51,411 bases of DNA from CANLBN01 sp050633825 (GTDB lineage: Bacteria > Pseudomonadota > Gammaproteobacteria > Pseudomonadales > Cellvibrionaceae): contig JBOEHG010000023.1 of NCBI GenBank assembly GCA_050633825.1, positions 1 to 51,411 on the forward strand, given 5' to 3'. Below the pieces are notes generated by a model. That model saw only the letters and a program-made list of their open reading frames with translations, searched no databases and was not told where the DNA came from. The translations under genes were made by a program, and so were the position numbers. Positions 17,113-25,919 of the stretch are shown one piece after another. Numbering within the stretch: position 1 is the first letter of the stretch; every line of letters starts with the position of its first letter.

Positions 17113-17832
17113 TTACTTCCTAAGATTGAGCCATCGCTTTAATTTACGTCGCCAATACTCCAATGACAGCCTATCTTTCCAAGAGCCTGAGCCATGGTGA
17201 ATCCCGTAGGTAATACCATTATTGAGCAATACTTTTTTCTCATAGGGTTTATGGATTCTAAAAGGGCTAAATACTAATTTAGGCTCTAAGCGATAATTAT
17301 CATATTTGTGGCAGTTTTCCAGCCATACTCGCGTCAACATACCCGGGCCTGTTGATTGCACAACATCATCATACTTTTTAGGTGGGTTTACACGCATATA
17401 ATCGATGACATCTTGCCAAAAGGGGTGGCCTGGTGCGGATGCAAAGAAAAAGTTAGCCACTTGGAATAATGAATTTCCCGTATTAAGACAGCATTCTGTC
17501 CCTAATATTAGGTCGGCACCACTGTAATCATAAGGGCGGATAAATTCATAATCGAGGTCACAATAGACGCCTCCGAAGTCTCTCATCATAATATAGCGAA
17601 TTGCGTCTGCCCGCATAATAGGACGTGGATATGAAGAAAATACAGGGTAATACTCAGGAAGCTTATTTTTAACGTAGTGATCGAGGCCTTCATCTGTCCA
17701 CAACCGATAATCCCAGCCTGAATGATGGGATTTTACTGAGCTCACAAATTCAACCCAACGGCCACGAATACGCTCCGTTCTCCATGTTTGATGAATAATT
17801 CTGGGGATGGTTTGATAAACAGAGCTGCTCAT
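17113..17832 (-). CDS. Glycosyltransferase of the GT32 (OCH1-like, DXD) family
   Basis: 239 aa, soluble. It starts IPRIIHQTWRTE, the family opening, and carries RADAIRYIMMRDFGGVYCDL, whose DLD (the DXD sugar-nucleotide/Mn site, at about residues 93-95) is preceded by the GGVY signature. Later landmarks are NSLFQVANFFFASAPGHPFW and GPGMLTR. GT32 enzymes move galactose, mannose or similar sugars from nucleotide donors, often onto surface glycans. It sits alone, reversed, in a gap between trxB and aat that I recall as having no such gene in Pseudomonas; there is no cell-surface polysaccharide cluster beside it, suggesting an acquired stand-alone gene. Substrate unknown. Confidence 0.88.
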   Translation of the reverse strand: MSSSVYQTIPRIIHQTWRTERIRGRWVEFVSSVKSHHSGWDYRLWTDEGLDHYVKNKLPEYYPVFSSYPRPIMRADAIRYIMMRDFGGVYCDLDYEFIRPYDYSGADLILGTECCLNTGNSLFQVANFFFASAPGHPFWQDVIDYMRVNPPKKYDDVVQSTGPGMLTRVWLENCHKYDNYRLEPKLVFSPFRIHKPYEKKVLLNNGITYGIHHGSGSWKDRLSLEYWRRKLKRWLNLRK

Positions 17833-17963
17833 AATAGTTATTCATTTTTTTAGTAAAGTAATTAATGGATTTTGCTAGGGCCTCTGTAAATTAAATGTGA
17901 AATGCTATGAAAGCGGGCCTAAGTTAAAGTAAAGTAGGTTTCTTTTCTGTTTGTTCGTATTTA

Positions 17964-18701
17964 ATGAAATTAGCTTGGCTGGACACACAAGAACCTGACT
18001 TTCCTGAAACGAGTCAGGCCCTATCTGAACCGAATGGACTGCTCGCAGCAGGTGGACAATTATCGGTAGATTGGCTACTTGCCGCTTATCAAAAAGGGAT
18101 TTTTCCCTGGTTTAATGAAGATGACCCCATATTATGGTGGACACCCTCCCCGCGTATGGTGCTCTACCCTCATCAATTGCATATTAGCCGTAGCCTGAGA
18201 AAGGCTCTCAGAAAACAAGACTTCGAGGTTACAATTAATCGAGATTTTATGGCAATTATTGATCATTGCGCAGCATCAAGGAGTGGGGGTCAGGGGCTTC
18301 CGGAAACCTGGATAACGCCCGAAATGAGACAGGCATATATTGACCTAAATCAGTCTGGATACGCCCATTCTATTGAGGTTTGGCGAGATCAGCAGCTTAT
18401 TGGTGGTCTGTATGGCATTGCTTTAGGAAAGGTGTTTTTTGGCGAATCTATGTTCAGCAAAGCGACAAATGGTTCAAAAATAGCCATTTCCCACCTAGTC
18501 GAATGGTTAAAACAATGGCAATATAAGCTTATTGACTGTCAAGTATACAACGACCACTTAAGTAGCTTGGGGGCTATTGAGATAGATCGCCATACTTTTG
18601 AACAGATAATAGGGACTCACGCGAGCAAAGGTACTTTAAGCCAGCCCAAGCGTGAAATATGGACGGAGCAAGACATTACCTTACCCGCAACGCATTGGTA
18701 G
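17964..18701 (+). CDS. aat: Leucyl/phenylalanyl-tRNA-protein transferase
   Basis: 245 aa. The protein attaches Leu or Phe from charged tRNA to N-terminal Arg or Lys, marking substrates for ClpAP through ClpS. Family signatures are visible: YQKGIFPWFNEDDPILWWTP, SPRMVL, GGLYGIALGKVFFGESMFS and IDCQVYNDHLSSLGA. The next genes are bpt and, 1.3 kb further, clpA-clpS, so writer, adaptor and unfoldase of the bacterial N-degron pathway are encoded within 5 kb. The ATG at 17964 has only weak upstream purines. Confidence 0.97.
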   Translation: MKLAWLDTQEPDFPETSQALSEPNGLLAAGGQLSVDWLLAAYQKGIFPWFNEDDPILWWTPSPRMVLYPHQLHISRSLRKALRKQDFEVTINRDFMAIIDHCAASRSGGQGLPETWITPEMRQAYIDLNQSGYAHSIEVWRDQQLIGGLYGIALGKVFFGESMFSKATNGSKIAISHLVEWLKQWQYKLIDCQVYNDHLSSLGAIEIDRHTFEQIIGTHASKGTLSQPKREIWTEQDITLPATHW

Positions 18702-18781
18702 CTGTCTTCCAACCATCCAGCATTATGCACATAAAATACCGGCAAAAATAAGCCGTTATAAAGCAAGACCATTGACTGATT

Positions 18782-19531
18782 ATGAGTAACTTAGACGAAA
18801 AAATTAATGTTATAGAAGAAAACGTCGCTGAATTGGAATCGCTCCAGTTTTTTCAAACTCAGCCTCATAAATGTAGTTATCTGGATGACCAAACTGCTGC
18901 GACCGTTTTCCTGAACCCCAAACAAAGTATTGATAAGGCACTCTATTCTCAGTTATCTGAGTATGGCTTTCGCCGTAGTGGCCAACATATATATAAACCA
19001 TTGTGCGCAGACTGCAATGCCTGTGTTCCTATGCGTATTCCTGTTCAGCTATTCGAGCCCAACCGCCAACAACGTAGAACCCTCAAGCGCAATCAAGATC
19101 TTACTGTAGAGGTTGTCAGCTCTATTGATACGGAAGAGCACTACAAACTTTATGAACGCTACATTGCCGAACGACATTCCGATGGTGATATGTTCCCGCC
19201 CTCTCAAGAGCAGTTTAGAAACTTTCTGACCAATGAATGGCAAACCACTCGCTATTATGAATTTCGGGACCAGGGGCGTTTAATAGCTACCTCTGTAGCT
19301 GATGTGATGGATAACGGTATTTCAGCTGTTTATACTTATTTCGCACCGGAAGAAAAACGCCGAAGTCTCGGTTCCTTCGTTATTCTCTATTTAATCGAAC
19401 AATCAAAAAAATATCACCTGCCCTCTGTTTATTTAGGTTATTGGATAAAAACCTCCACTAAAATGCAATATAAATCAGCTTACCGCCCGCTTGAAATTCA
19501 AAATGGTGAGCAGTGGCTACTCGTTTTATAA
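18782..19531 (+). CDS. bpt: Aspartate/glutamate leucyltransferase
   Basis: 249 aa. Bpt (ATE1-related) adds Leu to N-terminal Asp or Glu, creating ClpS-recognised N-degrons. The Cys-containing N-domain shows HKCSYLDDQTAATVFLNP and KPLCADCNACVPMRIPV; the GNAT-like C-domain has AVYTYFAPEEKRRSLGSF and YLGYWIKTSTKMQYKSAYRP. Its start is 80 bases after the aat stop in the same direction. Previously annotated in many genomes as ate or arginyltransferase. Confidence 0.96.
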   Translation: MSNLDEKINVIEENVAELESLQFFQTQPHKCSYLDDQTAATVFLNPKQSIDKALYSQLSEYGFRRSGQHIYKPLCADCNACVPMRIPVQLFEPNRQQRRTLKRNQDLTVEVVSSIDTEEHYKLYERYIAERHSDGDMFPPSQEQFRNFLTNEWQTTRYYEFRDQGRLIATSVADVMDNGISAVYTYFAPEEKRRSLGSFVILYLIEQSKKYHLPSVYLGYWIKTSTKMQYKSAYRPLEIQNGEQWLLVL

Positions 19532-19623
19532 GATAAATCCCTAAAACAATCGCTTTTTCACACTTGGCGTCAGCGTAAATTTCAGGCACAATGCGCGCTC
19601 GTTTTAGCAGGGGTTTGTGCCGG

Positions 19624-19842
19624 ATGGCAAAAGAAGAGAATATTGAATTTGACGGTGAAGTAGTTGATACGCTACCGAATACTACTTTCCGTGTAAAACT
19701 GGAGAATGGTCACGTTGTGACAGCTCATATTTCAGGAAAAATGCGCAAAAACTATATTCGTATTTTAACTGGCGATAAAGTTAAGGTTGAAATGACACCT
19801 TATGACCTTTCAAAAGGCCGCATTACTTATCGCGCCCGCTAA
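19624..19842 (+). CDS. infA: Translation initiation factor IF-1
   Basis: 72 aa S1-like OB fold: MAKEENIEFDGEVVDTLPNT, then KLENGHVVTAHISGKMRKNY and DLSKGRITYRAR. The start is the ATG at 19624; an in-frame ATG at 19591 would add 11 Arg-rich residues not found in IF-1. It blocks the ribosomal A site during initiation. It follows bpt by 92 bases and ends in a strong terminator facing clpA. Confidence 0.98.
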   Translation: MAKEENIEFDGEVVDTLPNTTFRVKLENGHVVTAHISGKMRKNYIRILTGDKVKVEMTPYDLSKGRITYRAR

Positions 19843-19911
19843 GATTGCATTTGCCACTTTAAGCAAAGAAAGACTTAGCGCTATCTAATCAGTACTAGAG
19901 ACAAAATATAA

Positions 19912-19935
19912 AAAAGGGGCCCAAAGGCCCCTTTT
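19912..19935. terminator. Bidirectional terminator between infA and clpA
   Basis: A ten-base perfect stem AAAAGGGGCC / GGCCCCTTTT with a four-base CAAA loop. Runs of A and T on either side make it active on both strands, separating the convergent infA and clpA messages. Confidence 0.9.
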
Positions 19936-19982
19936 CGTTGTTTACTCTAATGCTTGTTAACCTTATTTATCTTACCGGTTCG

Positions 19983-22259
19983 TTAGGCTGTTTCAAGCTC
20001 ATCTTCCACTGATAGCTGAATGTCATCATCCACAACAGAGATTTTGACTGTACCACCACTTGCAAGCTCACCAAAGAGAACCATTTCAGCGAGAGGTTTT
20101 TTCAACTTCTCTTGAATTAAGCGGGCCATCGGTCGAGCACCCATCTTCGCATCATATCCATGTTCGGCCAGCCAAGCGCGAGCATCGCTCTGAATATCAA
20201 GCACAACATGTTTTTCATCCAGTTGTGACTGAAGCTGAACAAGAAATTTATCAACCACTGTTTTAACCACATCAAGTGATAGCGCAGAAAACTGAATAGT
20301 GCCATCAAGTCGGTTACGGAACTCAGGGGTAAAGACTTTCTTAAGCGCTTCCATTCCATCAGTGCTGTGATCTTGACGAGAGAAACCAATAGAGGAACGG
20401 CTCATTTCTTCTGCACCAGCGTTGGTTGTCATAATAAGAATCACATTACGGAAGTCTGCTTTACGTCCATTATTGTCCGTTAGCGTACCGTGATCCATTA
20501 CTTGCAATAGCAAGTTAAATACTTCTGGGTGCGCTTTTTCAATTTCATCCAATAACAAAACACAGTGAGGCTGTTTAGTCACAGCTTCTGTCAGTAAGCC
20601 GCCTTGATCAAAGCCAACATAACCTGGAGGCGCACCAATTAAACGAGAAACTGTATGACGCTCCATATATTCAGACATATCAAAGCGAATTAAATCAACC
20701 CCCATTGCTTCTGATAATTGCTTACACAATTCTGTTTTACCGACACCCGTCGGGCCAGCAAATAAAAATGAACCGATAGGTTTATCTTCAGCACTTAAAC
20801 CAGCGCGCGATAGCTTGATCGAAGTTGATAATGCATCGATTGCATCATCTTGACCAAAAACTGTCATCTTCAGTGTACTATCCAATTTGCGTAATTGTTC
20901 TTTGTCTGAAGTAGAAATTGTTTTCGCTGGAATGCGTGCAATCTTTGCCACTACATTTTCAATATCAGTCACACCCAGTTGTTTTTTGCGCTTACTGGGT
21001 GTCATTAAATGCTGATAAGCACCTGCTTCATCAATAACATCAATGGCTTTATCCGGCATAAAACGATCATTAATATAGCGGCTGGCCAGCTCTGCTGCAG
21101 AGCGTAAGGCCGCATCGGTATATTTAATATTGTGATGTTTTTCAAAACGCGATTTCAAACCTTTAAGAATCTTATAGGTGTCATCAACATTGGGTTCATT
21201 CACATCGATTTTTTGGAAGCGACGTGACAAGGCACGGTCTTTATCAAAAATACCGCGGTACTCTTGGAAAGTTGTTGAGCCAATGCAGCGGATTTCGCCT
21301 GAAGATAATAGTGGTTTTAATAAATTAGATGCATCCATAACACCACCGGAAGCGGCACCTGCACCGATGATGGTATGTATTTCATCGACAAATAAAATAG
21401 AACGGTCACGTTTTTTAAGTTCGGCAAGCAAAGCTTTAAAACGTTTTTCAAAATCACCTCGGTATTTTGTTCCCGCAAGTAACGCGCCCATGTCGAGAGA
21501 GTAAACCACGCTACCCTCTAAAATATCGGGCACTTCTCCGTCAACAATACGTTTAGCTAAACCTTCAGCAATTGCCGTTTTACCAACACCGGACTCACCC
21601 ACTAATAGTGGATTATTTTTACGGCGTCGCGAAAGAATTTGTGTCACTCTTTCAACTTCGAAATCACGCCCAACAAGAGGGTCAATGCGCCCCTCTTCTG
21701 CCAAGACATTTAAATTAGTTGCATAACTTTCTAGTGGATCAGCATTTGCTGCAGTACCTGCTTCAGTTGCTTCGCCGGCTTCATCATGCTGTTCATGGCC
21801 GCCGCTTGCACCACCACTATCACCCACTTTAGAAATGCCATGAGTGATGTAATTAACAACATCTAAGCGTGCAATACTTTGCATTTTCAAAAAGTATACG
21901 GCTTGGCTTTCTTGTTCGCTAAAAATAGCAACCAATACATTTGCGCCGGTCACTTCTTTTTTACCTGATGATTGAACATGGAAAACAGCACGCTGTAGAA
22001 CTCGCTGAAAACCCAATGTTGGTTGCGTTTCACGATCATCATCTGCTTCTGGGATAAGCGGTGTTGTTGAGTCGACAAATTCGACCAGCTCATTACGCAG
22101 AACGGATAGGTCAGCGCCGCATGCTTTTAATACAAGCAATGCAGCATCATTTTCCAGAAGTGCAAGTAACAGGTGCTCTACCGTCATAAATTCATGGCGT
22201 TTCGCGCGAGCTCCTTTAAATGCATCATTAAGGGTTTGCTCTAATTCTTTACTTAACAT
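19983..22259 (-). CDS. clpA: ATP-dependent Clp protease ATP-binding subunit ClpA
   Basis: 758 aa, the same length as E. coli ClpA. The N-domain that binds ClpS (1-140) is followed by a Gly/Glu-rich linker (about 145-175), AAA+ module 1 (Walker A GESGVGKTAIAEG at 221) and AAA+ module 2 (Walker A GPTGVGKTELCKQ near 500). It unfolds substrates for ClpP. It is 28 bases downstream of clpS on the same strand, forming a clpS-clpA operon. Confidence 0.98.
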   Translation of the reverse strand: MLSKELEQTLNDAFKGARAKRHEFMTVEHLLLALLENDAALLVLKACGADLSVLRNELVEFVDSTTPLIPEADDDRETQPTLGFQRVLQRAVFHVQSSGKKEVTGANVLVAIFSEQESQAVYFLKMQSIARLDVVNYITHGISKVGDSGGASGGHEQHDEAGEATEAGTAANADPLESYATNLNVLAEEGRIDPLVGRDFEVERVTQILSRRRKNNPLLVGESGVGKTAIAEGLAKRIVDGEVPDILEGSVVYSLDMGALLAGTKYRGDFEKRFKALLAELKKRDRSILFVDEIHTIIGAGAASGGVMDASNLLKPLLSSGEIRCIGSTTFQEYRGIFDKDRALSRRFQKIDVNEPNVDDTYKILKGLKSRFEKHHNIKYTDAALRSAAELASRYINDRFMPDKAIDVIDEAGAYQHLMTPSKRKKQLGVTDIENVVAKIARIPAKTISTSDKEQLRKLDSTLKMTVFGQDDAIDALSTSIKLSRAGLSAEDKPIGSFLFAGPTGVGKTELCKQLSEAMGVDLIRFDMSEYMERHTVSRLIGAPPGYVGFDQGGLLTEAVTKQPHCVLLLDEIEKAHPEVFNLLLQVMDHGTLTDNNGRKADFRNVILIMTTNAGAEEMSRSSIGFSRQDHSTDGMEALKKVFTPEFRNRLDGTIQFSALSLDVVKTVVDKFLVQLQSQLDEKHVVLDIQSDARAWLAEHGYDAKMGARPMARLIQEKLKKPLAEMVLFGELASGGTVKISVVDDDIQLSVEDELETA

Positions 22260-22287
22260 CAGATATCCTCAGTAGTAAGACTGTCGA

Positions 22288-22668
22288 TTATTCATCTTCA
22301 ACAACTTCGATCTCACAAAGCAGTGGATGTTCATTTTGTTGTGCATAGTCAATGACCTGTGCTGCTTTGGTCTCGGCTATATCACGCGTATAAACGCCAC
22401 AAACTGCTTTGCCCTCTTTATGAACCTGAAGCATTACCCGTGTCGCTTGCTCTCTATCCATAGTGAAAAATGCTTCCAATACATGGACTACAAACTCCAT
22501 CGGGGTGTAGTCATCATTCAGCATGATTACTTTGTATAAAGAAGGCCGTTTAATTTTTGGCCGTGCTTCCTCAAGTAATAAGCCATCATGATGATCAGGC
22601 TCCTCTTTACTTAAGCGTAGTCGATGATTTTCAAGAATACCCATATTAAATTGTGCTAAAAATTGCAT
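22288..22668 (-). CDS. clpS: ClpA adaptor protein ClpS
   Basis: 126 aa. The core SLYKVIMLNDDYTPMEFVVH and the LQVHKEGKAVCGVYTRDIAE stretch are the N-degron-binding pocket of ClpS (Asn-Asp pair, hydrophobic pocket). It delivers proteins made by Aat and Bpt to ClpA. The N-terminus is about 20 residues longer than E. coli ClpS. The ATG at 22668 has AGGA only two bases upstream, and the ATG at 22644 (MGILENHRLR) is an alternative start with no site of its own. Confidence 0.95.
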   Translation of the reverse strand: MQFLAQFNMGILENHRLRLSKEEPDHHDGLLLEEARPKIKRPSLYKVIMLNDDYTPMEFVVHVLEAFFTMDREQATRVMLQVHKEGKAVCGVYTRDIAETKAAQVIDYAQQNEHPLLCEIEVVEDE

Positions 22669-22792
22669 TTCCTAGGGAGCCTCCGCATAAGTCGAGATAT
22701 TGCTCGATTTATGAACGCTCTTTACATTAAAGTGATTAAATATTGTCAGATTAGCAATAAATGGTGAATATTACGCCAATTTGACCAAAAAT

Positions 22793-22821
22793 TTGACTTT
22801 GTCATACTGATTGAGTATAAA
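22793..22821 (+). promoter_or_regulatory. Sigma70 promoter of cspD
   Basis: TTGACT (22793-22798), 17-base spacer, TATAAA (22816-22821): five of six matches in each box. It leaves a leader of about 110 bases before the cspD ATG at 22940, as expected for cold-shock-family genes. An upstream TTTGAC repeat (22780s) precedes it. Confidence 0.65.
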
Positions 22822-22835
22822 CTGAACGATCAGTT
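22820..22835. repeat. Inverted repeat across the cspD transcription start
   Basis: AACTGA-ACGA-TCAGTT, a perfect 6-4-6 inverted repeat that begins in the -10 box and covers the predicted +1. Its place fits a repressor operator or a hairpin at the very 5' end of the mRNA. Confidence 0.4.
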
Positions 22836-22939
22836 GAAAAGCTGATTGAATAATAACATGAAGAACATAAGTGTAAGTATGTCTGCCTTCATGAATCCCC
22901 TTGGATTCTGTTTTATCACTCAAACAAGAAGGAATTACC

Positions 22940-23233
22940 ATGGCTTCAGGCAGAGTTAAGTGGTTCAACAATGCAAAAGGTTACGGCTTTATCCTCCCCG
23001 ATGATGGCGGTGCGGACTTGTTCGCCCATTATACATCCATAGAAATGGAAGGATACAAAACCCTAAAAGCGGGACAAGCTGTTAACTTCGACATCATCGA
23101 TGGTGATAAGGGTTCTCACGCGGTTAAAATCGTGCCTGAGCTTGATGATATTCAAGCCCCCGCTGAGAAAGACTCTAATGACAGTGCCTCTAACGATAAC
23201 TCCTCTGCACCTGATCGTTTAGAAACTGTTTAA
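22940..23233 (+). CDS. cspD: Cold-shock-domain protein CspD
   Basis: 97 aa. A complete cold-shock domain (1-67) with RNP1 KGYGFI and RNP2-like DLFAHY, then an acidic, low-complexity Asp/Asn/Ser tail. The divergent position next to clpS marks it as CspD, the stationary-phase/toxin-like replication inhibitor in E. coli. The ATG at 22940 has AAGGAA eight bases upstream; the upstream in-frame ATG at 22901 is not needed. It ends in its own terminator. Confidence 0.95.
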   Translation: MASGRVKWFNNAKGYGFILPDDGGADLFAHYTSIEMEGYKTLKAGQAVNFDIIDGDKGSHAVKIVPELDDIQAPAEKDSNDSASNDNSSAPDRLETV

Positions 23234-23340
23234 ACCATTGAGTATCTTTTTCCGGGCAAATATGTCTGGCACCCCTTTTCTGTCCCAATTTTATACGTAC
23301 TTACGGACAAATAAGCTCTATTATTACGACTTAAAACCAA

Positions 23341-23377
23341 AAAACCCTTTGCCATCAATAAATTGCAAAGGGTTTTT
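23341..23377. terminator. Bidirectional terminator between cspD and icd
   Basis: Twelve-base perfect stem AAAACCCTTTGC / GCAAAGGGTTTT with a 12-base loop, followed by T on the plus strand and preceded by A, so it serves both convergent genes. Confidence 0.85.
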
Positions 23378-23426
23378 AATGTAAGCTCACCCAAAATCTA
23401 GATAAGCTTCCACTGACAGTAACTAA

Positions 23427-25655
23427 TTAAAAAGAACTTAGCGCTGAATTTAATGTTTCACTAGGTCTCATTGCTGCTTCAGCTAAACCATCATCAGGCA
23501 TGTAATAACCACCGATGTTCATCGCTTGACCTTGAACAGTATTCAATTCCTGTACGATCTTATCTTCATTTTCACTTAAGAAAGCGGCCAAACTAGTAAA
23601 CTTTTCTTTTAACTCCGCATCTTTTGTTTGTGCTGCCAGCGCTTGCGCCCAGTAAAGCGCAATATAGAAATGGCTGCCACGATTATCCAAGCTGCCCAGT
23701 TTACGTGCTGGTGATTTGTTGTTATCCAACAACTGACCTGTTGCTTGATCTAACGTTTCACCTAAAACAGCAGCTTTACTGTTATCGAAAACGTCGGATA
23801 AATGCTCAAGTGAAACGGATAACGCCAAAAATTCACCTAAAGAGTCCCAGCGCAAATAGTTCTGCTCAACCAATTGTTGGACATGCTTCGGTGCGGAACC
23901 GCCAGCACCTGTTTCAAATAAACCACCGCCATTCATTAGCGGAACAATAGAAAGCATTTTTGCACTCGTGCCTAATTCAAGAATCGGGAACAAATCCGTT
24001 AGGTAATCTCGCAATACATTGCCGGTAACGGAAATAGTATCTTTCCCGTCTTTGATGCGCTCTAGTGAAAAACGAGTCGCTTCAACCGGTGCCATAATAT
24101 GTAACTCTAAGCCATCTGTATTGTGGTCTTTTAAGTAAGTTTCTACTTTGGCAATTAATTGTGAATCATGTGCACGATTTTTATCCAACCAAAATATCGC
24201 CGGGACACCGGTTGCACGCGCACGATTAACGGCAAGCTTTACCCAGTCTTGAATTGGGGCATCTTTTACTTGGCACATACGCCAGATATCACCTTTTTCA
24301 ACATTGTGCTCAAGCAAGGTCGCACCACTTTCATCAACAACTTTAACCGTTCCTTTCGCAGGAACTTCAAAGGTTTTATCGTGTGAGCCATACTCTTCAG
24401 CTTTTTGAGCCATTAAACCAACATTGGGAACACTGCCCATTGTGGTTGGATCAAAAGCGCCGTGCTTTTTACAAAAATCGATTGTTTCTTGATAAACACC
24501 TGAATAACAACGATCGGGGATGATTGCTTTAGTGTCTTTTAGCTGACCATCTGGCCCCCACATTTGACCGGAAGAACGAATAGCCGCTGGCATAGAAGCA
24601 TCAATAATGACATCACTGGGAACATGAAGGTTGGTAATGCCTTTGTCAGAATTAACCATTGCTAAAGCTGGTCGCTGGTCGTAACAGGCTTGGATATCTG
24701 CCTTAATTTCTACCTGCTTATCTTCAGGTAATTCGCTCATTTTAGCGTAGAGATCGCCAAAACCATTTTTTGTATCAACGCCCAACTTTTCAAATAAATC
24801 TGCATACTTTTCGAATACCTCTTTAAAAAAGACAGTCACAGCATGACCAAAAATAATGGGGTCAGAAACTTTCATCATGGTGGCTTTTAAATGAACCGAA
24901 AGTAGTACATCTTGCTCTTTTGCAGATTCAATTTCTTTTGCAAGGAAAGAACGTAAGGCCGTTTTACTCATTACAGATGAATCGATGATCTCACCTTCAA
25001 GTACTGGCGTTGCAGCTTTTAAAACAGTACTCGAACCATCTTCAGCAATATGTTCAATACGAACGTTACCGGCTGTAGCTATAGTCGTTGATTGTTCGCT
25101 GCCATAGAAATCACCTTCACTCATACTCGCAACATGTGTCTTTGACTCCGCACTCCATGCACCCATTGAATGTGGATTTTTACGAGCGTATTGCTTCACT
25201 GATGCAGGTGCGCGACGATCGGAGTTGCCTTCACGTAACACAGGGTTTACTGCACTACCCTTAATTTTATCGTAACGCGCTTTAATATCTTTTTCTTCAT
25301 CCGAGTTGGCTTCTTCAGGGTAATCCGGTAAATCGTAGCCTTTCTCTTGCAACTCTTTAATCGCCGCCACTAGCTGAGGGATGGATGCGCTAATGTTAGG
25401 CAATTTAATAATATTGGCATCAGGCGTTTTAGCAAGGCCACCTAATTCAGAAAGAGCATCACTGATTTTTTGCTCAGCACTTAGTTTTTCAGGAAAGTTA
25501 GCAATGATACGTGCCGCCAATGAAATATCGCGTGTTTCCACATCAATATCTGCAGCATTGATAAATGCTTTAACGATAGGTAGCAAAGAGTACGTCGCAA
25601 GCATTGGTGCTTCGTCAGTTTTGGTATAGATAATTTTTGGCGTTTCGGTCGACAT
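23427..25655 (-). CDS. icd: Isocitrate dehydrogenase, NADP-dependent, monomeric type
   Basis: 742 aa, the monomeric IDH family (not homologous in length to the 420-aa dimeric enzyme). Recognisable blocks are IIYTKTDEAPMLATYSLLPI at the start, NSDRRAPASVKQYARKNPHS (substrate loop) and ETGAGGSAPKHVQQ in the NADP region. It converts isocitrate to 2-oxoglutarate with NADPH formation in the TCA cycle. It stands alone between the cspD terminator and a divergent rluE group. In Pseudomonas a monomeric idh and a dimeric icd lie side by side at this place; here only the monomeric gene is present. Confidence 0.97.
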   Translation of the reverse strand: MSTETPKIIYTKTDEAPMLATYSLLPIVKAFINAADIDVETRDISLAARIIANFPEKLSAEQKISDALSELGGLAKTPDANIIKLPNISASIPQLVAAIKELQEKGYDLPDYPEEANSDEEKDIKARYDKIKGSAVNPVLREGNSDRRAPASVKQYARKNPHSMGAWSAESKTHVASMSEGDFYGSEQSTTIATAGNVRIEHIAEDGSSTVLKAATPVLEGEIIDSSVMSKTALRSFLAKEIESAKEQDVLLSVHLKATMMKVSDPIIFGHAVTVFFKEVFEKYADLFEKLGVDTKNGFGDLYAKMSELPEDKQVEIKADIQACYDQRPALAMVNSDKGITNLHVPSDVIIDASMPAAIRSSGQMWGPDGQLKDTKAIIPDRCYSGVYQETIDFCKKHGAFDPTTMGSVPNVGLMAQKAEEYGSHDKTFEVPAKGTVKVVDESGATLLEHNVEKGDIWRMCQVKDAPIQDWVKLAVNRARATGVPAIFWLDKNRAHDSQLIAKVETYLKDHNTDGLELHIMAPVEATRFSLERIKDGKDTISVTGNVLRDYLTDLFPILELGTSAKMLSIVPLMNGGGLFETGAGGSAPKHVQQLVEQNYLRWDSLGEFLALSVSLEHLSDVFDNSKAAVLGETLDQATGQLLDNNKSPARKLGSLDNRGSHFYIALYWAQALAAQTKDAELKEKFTSLAAFLSENEDKIVQELNTVQGQAMNIGGYYMPDDGLAEAAMRPSETLNSALSSF

Positions 25656-25745
25656 AACATTCCTCGAATAAGGTTTAGACTTTTTAGTCAGCCTTCAGTT
25701 GGTATAGAGCAGGCAAACAACAGATTATTTGCCTTATCTTGCCAC

Positions 25746-25777
25746 TATTGATTCACCTTTTTGAGGTTCTATCAATA
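25746..25777. repeat. Inverted repeat in the icd-rluE spacer
   Basis: TATTGAT (25746-25752) and ATCAATA (25771-25777) flank an inner ACCT/AGGT pair, giving one long imperfect hairpin. It lies 91 bases before the icd start codon. No T run follows, so it is an operator or leader hairpin rather than a terminator. Confidence 0.3.
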
Positions 25778-25894
25778 CCGGCTACGATTCGGTTTGGGGG
25801 TTTATTTGTTGAGTATAGGCGGTAGCCCGATATAGCTGTTCAACAAAGCGGCGCAATTGTATCATACCCCCTACTATAACCATGATTTCAATTT

Positions 25895-25911
25895 CTTATA
25901 CTGGGTATAAG
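25895..25911 (+). repeat. Inverted repeat directly upstream of rluE
   Basis: CTTATAC-TGG-GTATAAG, a perfect 7-3-7 repeat ending 8 bases before the rluE ATG, where no Shine-Dalgarno is visible. It could be a hairpin in the leader or contain the -10 of an rluE promoter giving a very short leader. Confidence 0.35.
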
Positions 25912-25919
25912 CACTGCTT

